NCBI RefSeq assembly: GCF_958298935.1
Contig: NC_084921.1
Coordinates: 49,897,001 to 49,961,000 of the forward strand
Source of the DNA: Phragmites australis
Lineage: Eukaryota; Streptophyta; Magnoliopsida; Poales; Poaceae
Direction: 5' to 3'
Length of the DNA stretch: 64,000 bases
The position numbers and the translations under genes are program-made. Shown here in pieces: positions 1 through 12,258 of the stretch (position 1 is its first letter; every line of letters starts with the position of its first letter). Under the pieces are notes generated by a model. That model was given only the letters and a program-made list of their open reading frames with translations. It was not told the origin of the DNA and made no database searches.

Positions 1-261
1 TTGCCTAATTGCTAAAACCCCTTGGCCGCCAAACACACATTGATGGGCAAGACAGGGAAGAAGCCGAGGGAGTCACACCGGTAGGGCTGCGGTTGCCGCG
101 CATCGCACTTCAGCGACGAAGGTGGCGATGACTTGCCTTCATCAACCTACGACGCGTTACCGCCCCACCATGAGGACTCTTCCAATGACGATGACACCAA
201 CGAAGCAACAGTGGATGACGAACAAGAGGGAGGCCCAGAAGCAAGCGACTAGGACCATGAC
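1..261 (+). other. Unassigned sequence with an acidic open stretch
   Basis: One plus-strand frame stays open up to a TAG at 250-252 and ends in a strongly acidic tail rich in Asp and Glu (DDDTNE, VDDEQEGG). This looks like the C-terminus of a coding region that began before the window, but no family can be named from so short and low-complexity a stretch. A decayed LINE follows directly. Confidence 0.25.
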
Positions 262-1600
262 TTAGTTCACTAAATCAGTGCTCTCATCAATAGTCATATA
301 CCACTCTACAATCTTCGAGCTTCCAAAATGGGTCATAAGGAGGATTGATAAAATAAAACAAAATTTTATCTGGATGTGAGAGGACTCGAAAAATGTGAGT
401 GGAGGGCACTGCCTAGTAAATTGACAAACTGTTTGTCTCCCCAAAGATCTTGGAGGGTTAGGCGTAGCTAATCTCAATAATTCGGTACAATGCTACGGCT
501 CAGATGACTTTTGTACCAATGGAAGGATGAGCAGCAGCCGTGGAATGGAATGCAATTGCCATGCAATGAATTAGAGAGAAACTTATTTGTTGCATCAACC
601 ATAATACATCTCGGAAATGGTGGATAGGTGGCTGCAAGGCAATACACCAAGAAAGCAAGCACCCAACCTATTCACAACTGCAAGGTTCAAAAATAGAACA
701 GTCAATAAGGAGTTGCAGAACGACAATTTGATAAGATCGGTAAGATCAATACAAAGTGCACAACAACTCAAGGAATTCATTGTCCTATGGAACAAGATCC
801 AAATCGTAACAATTCATATAAATTAGGAAGATTCAATTGTGTGGAAATGGACTACTCATGGTGAATACACAGCAAAATCTGCATACAGGGTGCAGTTCAC
901 AGGTGGTATAACGAAATTCAATGCAAAAAGTTTATGGAAAGCTAAGTCCGAGCCAAAAGCAATAATTTTTGCTTGGATCCTACCACACGGCAACATCTTA
1001 ACAACAAAAAATCTGGCAACTAGAGGATAGCCTCATAATTCCATATGCCCTTTGTGTAAGCGTGAATCAAAGACATCTGAATACTTGCTTAAAGATTATG
1101 AGTTCAAGCAAAAGGTTTGAAGAAAAACTGAACTATGGAATAATTGGAGCAATCAACCAGCCACCATGAGACAGGGTATCATGGTGGAACGGTGGCAAGC
1201 ACGTCTTCAAAATGATCCCATATAAGAGAGGAGGGATGCAGCAAGAGACATAGTATATATGTGGTGGAATACATTGAAAGAAAGGAACATATGAATTTTT
1301 GAGGGAAGAAATTGCAGGCTGAACAGGTCGCTTATAGAGTGCAAGAGGATATTGAGGTATGTAGAATGGTTTATCAAACCGAAAGTGAGTCGTAACTACA
1401 AGGAGACCAACCAAATAGATAGCAATTTTTTGTAAGGTTATGGTGTTGTTCAGTAGTCCTATTTTCCGTCTTGTAATAAAAGCATATAACTGATGTTTTG
1501 CAAAACCTTAATCCCTCTTCAGGACTACAATCATGTAAACTTTTTTTCTTCCAATTGAAAGGCAGCGCTCCTGCCAATTTGTCCAAAAAAAAAAAAAAAA
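262..1600 (+). mobile_element. LINE (L1-type) remnant, 3' part of ORF2 with poly(A)
   Basis: Plus-strand reading in several broken frames gives the region after the reverse transcriptase core of a plant L1-type ORF2: a stretch like SSIVIYHSTIFELPKW near 280-330, PKDLGGLGVANLNN near 445-480, then a zf-RVT-like domain at 839-1030 (WKWTTHGEYTAKSAYRVQF, SEPKAIIFAWILPHGN). A C-terminal WWNTLKERN-like stretch follows near 1260. Stop codons and frame changes are frequent, so it is dead. It ends in 16 A residues at 1585-1600, the expected LINE tail. The reverse transcriptase domain is absent, so the copy is 5'-truncated near 262. I found no convincing target-site duplication. Confidence 0.8.
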
Positions 1601-4141
1601 CCAGTGGCGAGCGGGATCTATACCTTCCAAGTTCCACCTCTACCAGCTCTCCGTGCAGGTAACTCCGATAGCTTCACACGTAGTTTGGATTTGTGAAAGC
1701 CTTTGTGCTCGCAACTTGTTCGACGATATGCCAATGCCTGTGAGGTGTTTGTGTTTTGTCTCCAAAAGGGGACAACAACTGCCTGCAGAAGTTCTATCTG
1801 ATTTACGTTGGCGGGTGCGTCCCTCTCCACCTGCAGGAGGATTTCTGTGGCACGTCCCTCCTCAGGTCTAGCCTTTGGCATGAACTGCTTATCTGCCATT
1901 TTCACGAGCACCTTGTGCAGTGTCCAGTGTGCACCTGTCGTTGAGCATTTTTACAGTCCCTTTAGGCTTTAGCACGGAGTGATGCCCGGGTATTTGCATT
2001 TTGGCGCACATGTTTTTAGAAGGGCGCCTTTTAGAAGCTATCATACCAAGTGTCCAAAAAATTACTCTAGAGAGAATTTTTTTAATCAAATGTGCTTCAG
2101 AGTAGAGAGATAATTTAGGTTTAGTGTGGAATACATGTGGTGCTCATGATGTATGGTTTTCCTCTTGGCAGCACTGAGTGGATCCGTACTGATGCAAGAA
2201 GAACAGCAATCGGCTTGGATTTGGACCTTGAGTCACTTGAGTGGTGCCTTGAAAACAACCTAAGCAAAATTGGAGCTGATTGGTATTCAAGGATGTTGCT
2301 TTTCCATGGAAATGTTCTACAACCGAAGGAAGCCCGTCTTGTCAAGCAAAAGTTCAGTGATCTTGTGCAAGGTCTACATGTAAACAATGATAATGGCTCG
2401 TCCGGAAGTAACTGTCGTGAGCAGTCAGGACCTGCTAATCCAAAGTGCTTAGCCAGTTTGGCCATGTCAGAGGCAGCTTTTGCCTGGAAGGGACATTATC
2501 TGTGCATTCAACTACAGCTGCTGTTGCCTCCATAGTCGAAAGGACTTGGTTTTGTATCTCAGGCACGCATTTAATGCACTCTCGAAAAGAGGTGGCATAT
2601 TTGTAATGGATGTATATGGTGGCACATCATCTGAACGCAAGCTACGCCTCAAGAGAAAATTCCGCAGCTTCACGGTTAGTAATATTGAATTAATCTGTAC
2701 CGTTCAATACTTCAATAGTAGTTACCAAAGCATCAAGATCCTATTCTTGCCAAGTAGTGGAAAAAATGGTAGACATAGAATATCCTAAGATCTGTATATT
2801 TATATTTTGGGATGGGGTTAGATTTTTTTCTGATAAAAGGTTGCGGTATTTGTAGGAATTCACAACATGCCATTAGACATATGGTAGCATTGTCAGTAAT
2901 ATGCAACATGGGAAATGTTCAAGTGTAATGTTATACTATTTAAGCAATTACAATTTTCTGTTAGCATGCTCATTCATTTTTCTGCAGCTATATGTTATAT
3001 TTGATTTACTGTTGTATTGACCTGTTTTTAGTTTGATTAAGACATTTAAATTAATCCTTATGGAGTGCATGAAGAATGTTTGTTGGACGAACTTTTATTT
3101 CTTAAATATTGTTCTTTGCAGTTGTGCTGAAATTTACCTTGGATACTTGATAGTAGTAACTACTACAAAAAGATTATAATATCTCTATTACATTTTGAGA
3201 CTTAGCATCCATGAAGCTTACTAGTCATATAATTTGTGCCCTTGTACTTTGCAATTTGATATAAACTGCAGTTTACAGATGCTCATTTAGTACTAAACCA
3301 AAAAAAAAACCGTCTTACGTACAACCTTGCATACAGTATATCTGGGAGCAAGAAGAGTTTGATATCATAAGTCGCCAAACAAGGATCAGTCTCCACTTTC
3401 AAGCTGGGAAGAAGCAAATGCTGCGGCATGCTTTCACATACCATTGGCGCTTGTAAGTTGCTTATACACTATTTGGCAACATTTCAGTTCAGAATTGTTG
3501 CTTATTTTTCCATTCACTTGAGGAGTTGTTATGGAGGCTGCAAGTCTGGAACTCTGAGAAAGAACTTCACTAATTCAGTGATATTGAAACTCCAGGTAAA
3601 AGTTTAACAACATTTTAATTGTATGTCATGCCATGAGATTGGCTTGTAGCATCTATCTGAACTTTTTAAGCCAGCCGTTTGCTGTAGTCGTTTCTGTGAT
3701 AGGAAGCTTTTTTCCTATGCCATATCTTGGTATATTTTCATAAAGAAGAGTGTGATCTTTGGGGCTTTCTTAAATTATTGTCAGCAGTACACTGCTAACA
3801 GTACCAGCAAAGCTTCCTAACCGTGTTATCTTTATCTCTGTACATTATGCACTGCAATAGCAAGGCAGTTTGATCTTTTTTTCCTCTGCAAAGAGAGGAA
3901 TGCTATATTCAAATCTGTAATTCCTGTTGCTCTTTTGCAGATGGTCAATACCGGAGATCAAGGACTGCTTGGAGGAAGCTAGATTTAAATCCATCCACGT
4001 TTGGATCAGGGAGATGCCAAACACTCGAGTGGAAACTCCAAGGAATATAAATGCCGACCGGGATGTGAAGTACGAAGAATCACAGCGTTTCACTCAAGGA
4101 GACGCTTGGAAGCCTATGTTGTTGGAGTAGCAAATATATAG
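1601..4141 (+). pseudogene. Decayed SAM-dependent methyltransferase gene, five exon pieces, start lost
   Basis: Readable exons: up to 1658 (FHLYQLSVQ, donor GT at 1659), about 1759-1865 (LQKFYLIYVGG, LQEDFCGTSLL), 2172-2674 (TEWIRTDARRTAIGLDLDLE, DIICAFNYSCCCL, GGIFVMDVYGG), 3337-3452 and 3941-4141 (WSIPEIKDCLEEA). The EDFCGT and GLDLDLE stretches are the SAM-binding motifs of a plant methyltransferase-superfamily protein. Splice phases fit: AG|GT at 1865/1866 joins AG|C at 2171/2172 to give Ser, and TT at 3452 joins A at 3941 to give Leu. Damage: no AG acceptor is visible just before 1759; one extra base lies near 2480; a compensating frame change pair lies near 4022-4050; one base is missing near 4110, so the reading frame stops at 4127-4129 instead of an in-family TAG at 4139-4141. 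The first exon is cut by the LINE tail at 1600. Promoter and start codon are missing, so I call it a pseudogene. Confidence 0.8.
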
Positions 4142-4655
4142 CTGATGCATGCTGGATTCTGTTACGAAAATGTGATGGAAACCTGGTCGCACTCAAGTTT
4201 CCCATTCAATTAATGGTGACTATCATGACTTTGCATCACGTTGCTGCGGAAGTATGCAGAGTAGTTAATATCGCAGCAAATTTGTACCTGAGAACAATCC
4301 TTTGAATTGTATATTTCTTTTCAAAATGAAATTTTATCAACGTACCACCTTTAACCCTCTTTACCAGACCAATATATATCCTACAGACACAAGCTACAGG
4401 ATATGATGGTGCTTTGATAAATACTTTTGATGAGAACTCTTTTAGTACTTGCTTGATAATCGGCAAACGGTTATGAACCTTTCTACCAAATGGAGCTTTG
4501 TGCTATTAATTAAACTTTCAGCCTAATTGGATCGAAGTGGTTGTTATCCTTTTCTCTTCTCATTTTTACTGTTTTTTTATAGGTCCTCGTTACTGGTGTT
4601 GGTGCGGAAGAAGTAGCTTTTCATCTTTTTCACGTGCTGTCATTTTGGTGTTTAA
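4142..4655. other. No gene seen
   Basis: AT-rich sequence that follows the methyltransferase remnant. The first part is presumably its former 3' UTR. I see no open reading frame with recognisable content and no repeat with clear boundaries before the MITE at 4656. Confidence 0.4.
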
Positions 4656-5135
4656 GGGGTCCTTTGGATTACAGGATTTTTGGAGGATTTTCGGAGGAAC
4701 ACTGTTTACAAAGGAAATTTTCCTATTATATTGTTTGGCTTGCAGGAAACATGAATAGTATTCTATAGAAATTCACTCCTTTGCATACTGATTCTATAGG
4801 ATTTTTAGCATCCACCCAAACCTCTTGGTAAAATTCCTATGCATGAAGAACAAGGAACTCAATATTGCTGCTATTAGCTAATGGTAACTCTTGTCAGTGG
4901 AGCTCAATTATTGGTGAGCAATAGAAAAGATGTTTATCGATGGTTGGTTAAGCAAATAAACCAAAATACGCTTGTCATAGCTACAATTCCTATGTTTTTC
5001 CTACGGACTATTCAAACGGTCATTCCTAAAAAATTCCTATATTTTCTAATCCTCTATTTTTCATCCAACACTCTATCATATTTCTGTATTTTTTGTATTC
5101 GTACATTTTTTCAATCATATGTTACAAAAGAGTCC
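4656..5135. mobile_element. Tourist/PIF-Harbinger-like MITE (about 480 bp)
   Basis: The segment starts GGGGTCCTTTGG and ends ACAAAAGAGTCC, which are imperfect inverted repeats of each other. A TAA trinucleotide flanks both ends (4653-4655 and 5136-5138), the target duplication expected for PIF/Harbinger and Tourist elements. Internal runs such as ATTCTATAGAAATTC and CTATAGGATTTTTAGCATCC are typical of this grass MITE class. No transposase is encoded. The terminal repeats are degenerate, so the exact ends are approximate. Confidence 0.55.
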
Positions 5136-5138
5136 TAA

Positions 5139-5719
5139 GTGTCTCCGGGCCAGTTCTTCATTACCAGGAAGCTGGACTGCTATTTGGACATGCAGGTGTG
5201 TTTTCAAAAAAAAATTGGACATGCAGGCCGGTGAAAATCGACCAGCACCATAGGTCTGCAGTTGCACCGAAGGTTCCAGTTTCCAAAACAATCCTCCCCT
5301 CCTCAAAGTGCTCAAAGATTCCAATCTTTCATATAGGAAGTTTGAATATTCTTATTGCTTGCCATGGTGGACTCCGACTAGATTAAAGATGTATGGATAC
5401 GTCATACATCATCAAGGACGATGTGAAGACCGTGGCAAAGACCCGTCACTATACAAGACTAGTTAACCAACAAATACTAATTAAACTCAATCAGCAGCAA
5501 ATACAAGGAGAGACCACATGTCTTGTCAGAATGATCAATACTCTTATATAATTTATTCATTGACTGATTCAAATTTTCATCATCTACCTGAATTAATCAA
5601 ACGGTTACCTTATAAAGTTGAATCCCGTTTTTCCTTAAAAATATATCTAATCTCCCATTATTTACTTCTATACCTAGACGTTTAATATTTACCTTTCATA
5701 TATTTAAAAATACATTTAC
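5139..5719. other. No gene seen
   Basis: Low-complexity to AT-rich sequence between the MITE and the minus-strand LINE. A short stretch around TGGACATGCAGG occurs twice near 5185 and 5218. No coding content or transposon structure was recognised. Confidence 0.4.
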
Positions 5720-5737
5720 TATTTTATTATTTACCTT
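5720..5737. repeat. Left target-site duplication of LINE
   Basis: The 18-bp string TATTTTATTATTTACCTT here is identical to 8040-8057. It lies next to a T-run (5738-5742), which is the complement of a LINE poly(A) tail. Confidence 0.9.
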
Positions 5738-8039
5738 TTTTTCTAGAACGAGTCATCCTTGAATTTCATTACCAAAGAGCAACGAAATTACAGATTGTTC
5801 AAATAAATAAACTAAAACAATTGCAGACACATGAGCTAAACACTAAATTAAGATGTCCACGATTGCTGGCGCAGCACCAAGGGCTAACCACAAGCAAAAG
5901 CCGACAGCAAGACCACCACAACGTTACATGGAACCAACCACAAAAGCACCAAGCAAGTCACAGATCGTTCACAACCCCTGGTAAGGATAAACATGCTTCA
6001 AAGCATCAGGATGAAGGCAAAAGAGACATCAGCAACCCTCTTGTGATCTTCAGTCCACCAACGCCAAACCTTCTAGTTGATCTCAACGATTGCACCCGCT
6101 TGCGCAATTTCTTCATTCTGCAACCTTGCACTCCTTGCAGCTTCCTCGTTCTGCTTCTTGGAGTGAAGGAGGAGCAAAAGGAACATGCACAACATACAAT
6201 CTCAGTGGGAGATCGAACCTGGTTTTTATCAAAAACAATTCTATTCCTCATTGTCCAGACATCCCAAATAATAGCAGCTAAGCCTATCATGTAATAATTT
6301 TCCCCACTGGGAAGGAAGTGATTGATCCAAAGGAAATACTGCTCAGTGTTTTCTGGCCGGTAGTTAGCCCCAATTACCAACCCAACTAAACTCCATATAT
6401 ATTTAGCCATGGTGCAAGTAAAGAACATGTGGATAATGCTCTTAGATTCACAACAGATCATGCATTTAGGATGTACCTTCCAATTCCTCCTGACTAGATT
6501 ATTCTTGGTAAGAATGGCATTCTGATATAGGAGCCACACGAAAATTTTGATTTTCAAAAGAATTTTAGCTTTCTAGATTACATTATGATGCAAACCATTT
6601 TGTTTTCTATATAAATGATTGTGCATTGATTTCATAGGAAATTTTCCTGAGTTCCCCCACTGCCAAATAGGTTGGTCTTTCTTAGTGGACAGGGCACAAG
6701 TCATTATGACATCTCTCATTCTTCTCAACTGGCCTTGGAGATCTTCATTAAGCCATCTTCTGTATGAAAGATTCCAATTTTTTGAGGCAACAGTTGCAAC
6801 ACTCACGTTTTGGTCGTTGCAAATCTCAAAGAGATCCTTAAATTTATCAATGAAAGAGACCTCACCACATCAAGCATCTCTCCAGAAGTTAGTCTTGGTG
6901 CCATTCCTAGTTCTCATTTTTCTGCTAGCAAAATAGAGGCTTTTTACCTTTAAAAGATCATTCCACACATGGAAACAATTGGGGTTAGACTTAATCCGGA
7001 AAACACAACTGCCTTTGATGTATTTTTTCTCTACAATCTGTTACCATATACCATCTTCATTTTCAAGTTTTCACCACAATTTACACAACAATCTAACATT
7101 AAGTTTTCTAAGATTCTGTATTCCCATACCCCTTTTTTTTACAAACTTTATCCCCACTTGACTAGATGGTACTTTTTTTCTAATTCTACCCCCTGCCAAA
7201 AGAATTTTTTTCTAGTTTTGTCCAATTTTGAATGTATAGTTTTAGAAAGTAAATACATGGGCATGTGATAAATGGGCACACTACTCAAACCGGAGTTAAC
7301 CAGAGTGATTCTGCCCCCCAAGGTAAGAGAATTGCCTTGCCATCCATCTAGTCTTTTTAATAATTTCTCATCCAAAGGTGACCAATGCTTCACAAGAAGC
7401 CTATTGCTATCCACAGGGACCCCAAGGTACTTACTGGGTCATTCTCCAGTAGCACAATTAAACATTTCAGCATAGAAATGCTTCTTTCCCTCCTCCCGGC
7501 CTATCATGAGCACCTCACTTTTTTAAAAGTTAATTTTGAGGCCAGACATGGCTTCATAGTTATAAAGGAGCAATTTTAGATTGATTGCCATTGCTTCCTT
7601 GTCTTTCATAAGCATTATAGTGTCATCTGCATATTAAAGAATGGTCACCCCGTTCTCAATATAGTTCGTTATCAAACCTTCAATAAGTTGATTTAGTTTG
7701 GTCATAGCTATCATCTTAGCAAGGGTATCAGTAGGAATGTTGAAAAGAAATGGGGACAAAGGGTCCCCTTGTCTGACACCTTTTTTGTTTTGAAAATAAG
7801 CCCCGACCTTTCCATTTACTTTCACACTAAGGGTTCCTCGAGTCACTATTGCTTTCATCCAATGGCACAATTTCTCATTGAACCCCTTTATTCAAGGCAT
7901 TTCAATAGGAAATCCCAACTGACCTTATCGTATGCCTTTTTAAAATCCAGTTTTAGTATCAAACCATTCTTCTTTTTTATTCTGGTATCATGCATGATTT
8001 CATAGAGGCACATTATCCTCTCCATTATGTTTCTATCTT
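5738..8039 (-). mobile_element. 5'-truncated L1-type LINE with reverse transcriptase and zf-RVT remnants
   Basis: On the minus strand, the 3' half of an L1-type ORF2 is readable from right to left. It begins with reverse transcriptase blocks at 7634-7870 (GVRQGDPLSPFLFNI) and the catalytic YADDT at 7633-7619. The thumb-like region lies at 7414-7148 (LSSVPIYHMPMYLL, FFWQGVELEKKYHLVKW). A zf-RVT domain at 6557-6300 follows (KIFVWLLYQNAILTKNNL, CMICCESKSIIHMFFTC). Stops and frame changes interrupt it. The poly(A) appears as a T-run at 5738, and an exact 18-bp duplication brackets the copy. The start of ORF2 (endonuclease and first RT blocks) is missing, so this is an ordinary 5'-truncated insertion. 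Confidence 0.92.
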
Positions 8040-8057
8040 TATTTTATTATTTACCTT
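8040..8057. repeat. Right target-site duplication of LINE
   Basis: Exact 18-bp match to 5720-5737. It marks the truncated 5' end of the minus-strand LINE. Confidence 0.9.
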
Positions 8058-8409
8058 CCGTACTTTTTCATATTGCTATATACTTAGATTGGTTGTATGT
8101 GTGTAATACATGTGCAATTACTAGTAATAAGAAGTTGAAAGCTCGAGCAACAGTAGGCCAGAAGGCTGAAGCTTGAGAGCTACGTGAACTTTCCCAATCA
8201 TAATATGGGATCTAGTGGAGGGAGCCAGAGCTGGGCGACTGGGGGTGGCGAGATCAGGGCATGAATCTTCAGAGGACGTGGACAAGTTCGCCGAACGATT
8301 GATCCCAAGTCCAAAGTCTACGCAGCCACACGTTGTCATTTGTCATCGCTGTCCTTAACAAATCGATCTTGATGAGATGGAATTCTTTGCCAATAAGAAA
8401 GAACGATGC
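8058..8409. other. No gene seen
   Basis: Short spacer between the LINE and the Copia remnant. It reads open in places on the minus strand (8339-8121), but the sequence has no recognisable domain and I treat that as chance. Confidence 0.4.
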
Positions 8410-10606
8410 ATATGTTTCTCATTCTTTCGGAAAATACACCATACCAAATGAGACAAAAGTGCCGGAATATGTATTATGGAGAAAGATGGCCATCAAAACT
8501 TGAAAAGGAATCGATGCACATTCATCGGATCATCAAAAGGAGCCCATGCAATCCTCAAAACTACCGAGTTTCTCTCGAGGAACGCTAGTGGGAGCACGGT
8601 GCAACTCGATGAGATTCGAAAACCATCAGAAAACGTTTCAGCTTCTACTGAACCACAACTGGATGTTGGAGGACATGTTGTAGAGACATCAGCCCCACGT
8701 TGGTCGGAAAGGGTCAGTCGCGTACCTGAGAGGTTAATGTTCCTAACCACAGAGCAGCACGATATATTATTGTTGGACAATGATGAACCTAAGACCTACT
8801 CGGAAGCGATGGTGGGACCAGACTCTGAGAGATGGCTTGGAGCCATGAGATCTGAGATAGAATCCATGCATGATAATCAAGTTTGGAACTCAGTTGATCC
8901 ACCCGATGGCATTAAAGTAGTTGAGTGCAGATGAGTTTTTAAGATAAAGATAGACGTTGATGGAAATGTTCGCATCTATAAGGCATAATTGGTGGCGAAA
9001 GGTTTCAGGTAAATTCAAGGTGTTGATTATGATAAAACATTTTCGCCCGTCACAATGTTAAAGTCTATCTGGATCATTCTAGCAGTTGCCATATATTATG
9101 ACTATAAGATATAGCAGATGGATGTCAAAATGGCTTTTCTTAATGGAAACATAACTGAGGATGTGTGCATGACACAACCTGAAGGTTTTGTCAATTCAAA
9201 AAATGCTAGGAAGGTATGCAAGCTGCAAAAGTCCATCTATGGGCTGAAGCAAGCTTCTTGGAGTTAGAATCTTCGTTTTGATAAAGTGATCAAAGGGTTT
9301 GGTTTCATCAAGAATGAAGAAGAGCCTTGTGTTTACAAAAGGGCTAGTGGGAGCACATATGTGCTTCTGATATCATAATTATGTATGATATATTATTGAT
9401 TGGGATGATAATCCAATGCATTGAGTTTCTCAAATCTTCATTGAGAAATGGTTTCAAGATCAAGCTGTGGGAAATATAATATAAATAGGGCATAAAGACC
9501 TATAGAGATAGATAGAAGGAGGCCAAAGTGTTGACACTTGTGAGAATCAGTGTGTAATGACACCTGATAAGCATGATATCCTAAATAAAATGCCCAGAAA
9601 AGGCTAAGGAGATTAAGCCCAAGAACACACATTGACAAGGTATTGAAATAGTTCAATATACAGGATTCCAAGTAAGGTTTCTTGCCAATACCATGTTGCG
9701 TCAGTCTTTGCGAGACTTTGTGTGTTGTGACACCTGATGAGTAGGGAAAATTTAGATATCAATCACAAGTCCTGTTGATGGTCATCAGGAAAAATCATCC
9801 TCTAGTACTAGAGAAGAATGAGGATATGACCATGGTTTTTGAAGGAAAAAGGTCATTGTAAATAGTTACATCAATGCTATATTCCAACAAACAAACCATG
9901 GTGTGAAATATAGTTTTATGTAAATAATGGAACGGTGATCTAGAAATATTTCATGTAAGAACCGTTGCCTACTCTACAACTATTGCTAAGTACACCACCA
10001 CTTTTGAAGTCGTATTGGAGATTGCTTGATCAGAAAACTAGTTTTTGAGTTATGTGTGATTTGCAATGTGTTTTGTCCAATGGGTCTCTATTATCGATAG
10101 TAGACATATTGCTCGAGCACTTAGCATTAGTACCACCACAATTTCGAGCATGTACTTTGGCATAGATACATCATTTTGAATTGAATGGAGAAGTGATATA
10201 GATACATGAAATGGGTATTGGATACCTATCGGATAGGATTCGTTAGCTTGTCTTATCCTACAATCTGAAAGAAGGTGCACTATCGAGCAATAGGTATTGG
10301 ATACCTATGTAACTGGCTCTAGTGCAAGTAGGAAAGTTTGACTGATCGAGCCATCACAAGGGTGGCACGTATCTCGCCTTGAACATGATTATTATCGTGT
10401 GGCAAAGGGATTGATGCATGTATATCAAGGTTCAACCGATATGATCTTTATGTGGGCTCGAGAGTCAATATATGTTGCTAGGTACCACTATTGACTTGCA
10501 ATTCGGAAAGGGTTTTCGGGTAGCTGCTGTTTCCACATGTGGGTCACACACTTAAAGGAATGGAATTTAAAACTTGCATGAATCGACTCTAGTGCAAGTG
10601 GAAGAT
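8410..10606 (+). pseudogene. Ty1/Copia pol remnant (integrase tail, reverse transcriptase, RNase H)
   Basis: A plus-strand Copia polyprotein is readable with many stops. The end of the integrase and linker lie near 8476-8750 (RCTFIGSSKGAH, FLSRNASGS). The start of reverse transcriptase follows at 8790-8930 (EPKTYSEAMVGPDSERWLGA, SEIESMHDNQVW), then the blocks [39 protein letters not shown] and SIYGLKQAS (9000-9270). RNase H-like traces extend to about 10040. Gag, protease and most of the integrase are missing, so the copy is deleted at its 5' side. Between about 10040 and the LTR nothing more is readable; it holds two copies of GGTATTGGATACCTAT (near 10212 and 10293). Confidence 0.85.
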
Positions 10607-11346
10607 TGTTGGTGATATGCCCTAGAGGCGATCACGTATGCAGATTAGATCTACGAATAGGATTGAATGTCCATTAGGGTTTAGAGTCATGATGAGCTTT
10701 AATGTGATTAAAGGTCCATTAGCGTACTCTATATAAGAGGAGGCAAGAGATGTGGGCTTATGAGTTACCTCTTCCCAAGCTTCGTGTGGAACCCTAGTCG
10801 AGAGTGCGATGCTAGCATACCAGCGTACGATGTTCCATCCCTGTACGTGTGGATACGTACAGGTGTTGCTGCAACTGCAGCGTTGATCTCTTTGGCATGA
10901 AGATCACGGTGCTGATCGTGCTCTCTGATCATGGCGCTGGTCGTGCTCTATCACCGAGGAGCGCAATGCACCCACTTAGGGGTGATAGAGGAGTGCGATT
11001 ACCTATTCGACAAGGTGGTTAACGAGATCGTCTACTTCCTCTTCGTGGTTGAGGATGTGGTTGAGGTTTCCCCTTCATGGTCGCGGATCGCGACAACGCT
11101 GCCTGGATCTAGTCGAGGAGCATGACCACTTGCACGGCGCTAGTCATGGATCTGATCGAGAATATGCTTCGCTGCTCAGAGCTAGTCGAGGACGTGCATG
11201 ACGTTGGATCGGTCTACTCCAACTCTTCTTCCGCTGCACTGCACGTCAAGTGGTAAAGATCTATGATCTTCTACTTGCATGGTTTTCTAGGTGAATGCGG
11301 TAGAAATTTTTTGTTTTAGGCTAGCGTAGCCAACTGTTCCCCAACA
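10607..11346 (+). repeat. 3' LTR of the Copia element
   Basis: It starts TGTTGGTGATATGCCC just after the purine-rich GTGCAAGTGGAAGA and ends in CCCCAACA, so it has TG...CA ends with matching TGTTGG/CCAACA short inverted repeats. A TATA box (TATATAAG) lies at 10730-10737, as expected for an LTR promoter. No 5' LTR is left in the window, so the ends rest on the inverted repeats and on the polypurine tract only. Confidence 0.75.
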
Positions 11347-11557
11347 ACAATCTTCTAAATGCTTGTAATATAATTTAATTACTCACTTTTTCTTAAGCTT
11401 TATTGTGATGCTATATGTTGGAAAGGCATGAGTTTTGATCTTGGGCACAAAACACATGCCAGGACTACCGAGATGATATTCTAATTAATCATTGTAGTTC
11501 TGATTGTTTAAATGATCAACTTAATAATTAATTAGAATACTATTTGGACTCCTCACA
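11347..11557 (+). repeat. 3' end of a Gypsy-type LTR, fragment
   Basis: About 130 bp ending in CTCCTCACA at 11557 align well with the reverse complement of 57158-57300. Shared stretches include AACACATGC.AGGACTACCG, ATGATATTCTA.TTAA and GAATACTATTTGGAC. Both copies end in CTCACA. This gives two members of one LTR family, here in plus orientation and at 57.2 kb in minus orientation. The left limit is not clear. Confidence 0.65.
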
Positions 11558-12211
11558 CATTTGAAGTTAGTCACATGAAATTAACTTGGTAATTTATTTG
11601 ATATCTTTATTTTAGGTCGTAGTTATGTCAAACACTATAACTCTTAGAGTTTTATATGGAAATGATCAAATCTGTAATGGTCCATGGGTGTTGATTTGAG
11701 CAATTTTCCGTTTACTACCATTGAGTACATAAACCCTGAGGGTACAAGGATGAAGGAGATGAGAATCTGGTTCACCCAATATTTTTAGTTGGACCCTGAC
11801 ATTTATTCTATTATAGTGTATTGCATGTGGACTCGTACGTTTGATCCAGTTTGTTGGGAGTTGAAATAGGTGAATCGGACGGAGAAGTGGTTGCAATGTT
11901 TGGAGTGGTGCCGACGTCGTGAGGCTGAGTTTAATATACTGGTGCATGCTTGTCCAAGAGAAATGTATGACGGTAGTAGTGTAGCGACACATGCAAAAGA
12001 AGTGGATAGGTGGGGGAATGTAGTCGCGAGGGAAGAACTTGAGCAATGGCATAAGGCTGAGGCAGATGTTGTTGTGCATAGGCAGATGACAGAGGTTGAG
12101 GGTTAGGCTGATGCGGGGGAGAAAGTCAAAGAAATTGTTGCTGATCTTGAGAACATGGGCCGTAACACGGTACATGAGGAACAATCTTTACTGTAATCTG
12201 CAAATATGGAG

Positions 12212-12258
12212 GATGATGATGATGATGATGACGACGGTGATGACGACGACGACGATGC
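12212..12258 (+). repeat. GAT/GAC trinucleotide repeat encoding an Asp run
   Basis: A short GAT/GAC microsatellite inside the transposase reading frame gives a near-uninterrupted run of Asp residues. Acidic linkers are common at this position in MULE transposases; repeat slippage could explain the length. Confidence 0.8.

Noticed and set aside
234..1620. Target-site duplication for the first LINE (CCCAGAAGCAAGCG against CCAGTGGCGAGCGG)
   Set aside because: Too many mismatches; likely chance.
8121..8339. Minus-strand frame next to the LINE
   Set aside because: No family similarity recognised and it is unrelated to either neighbouring element.
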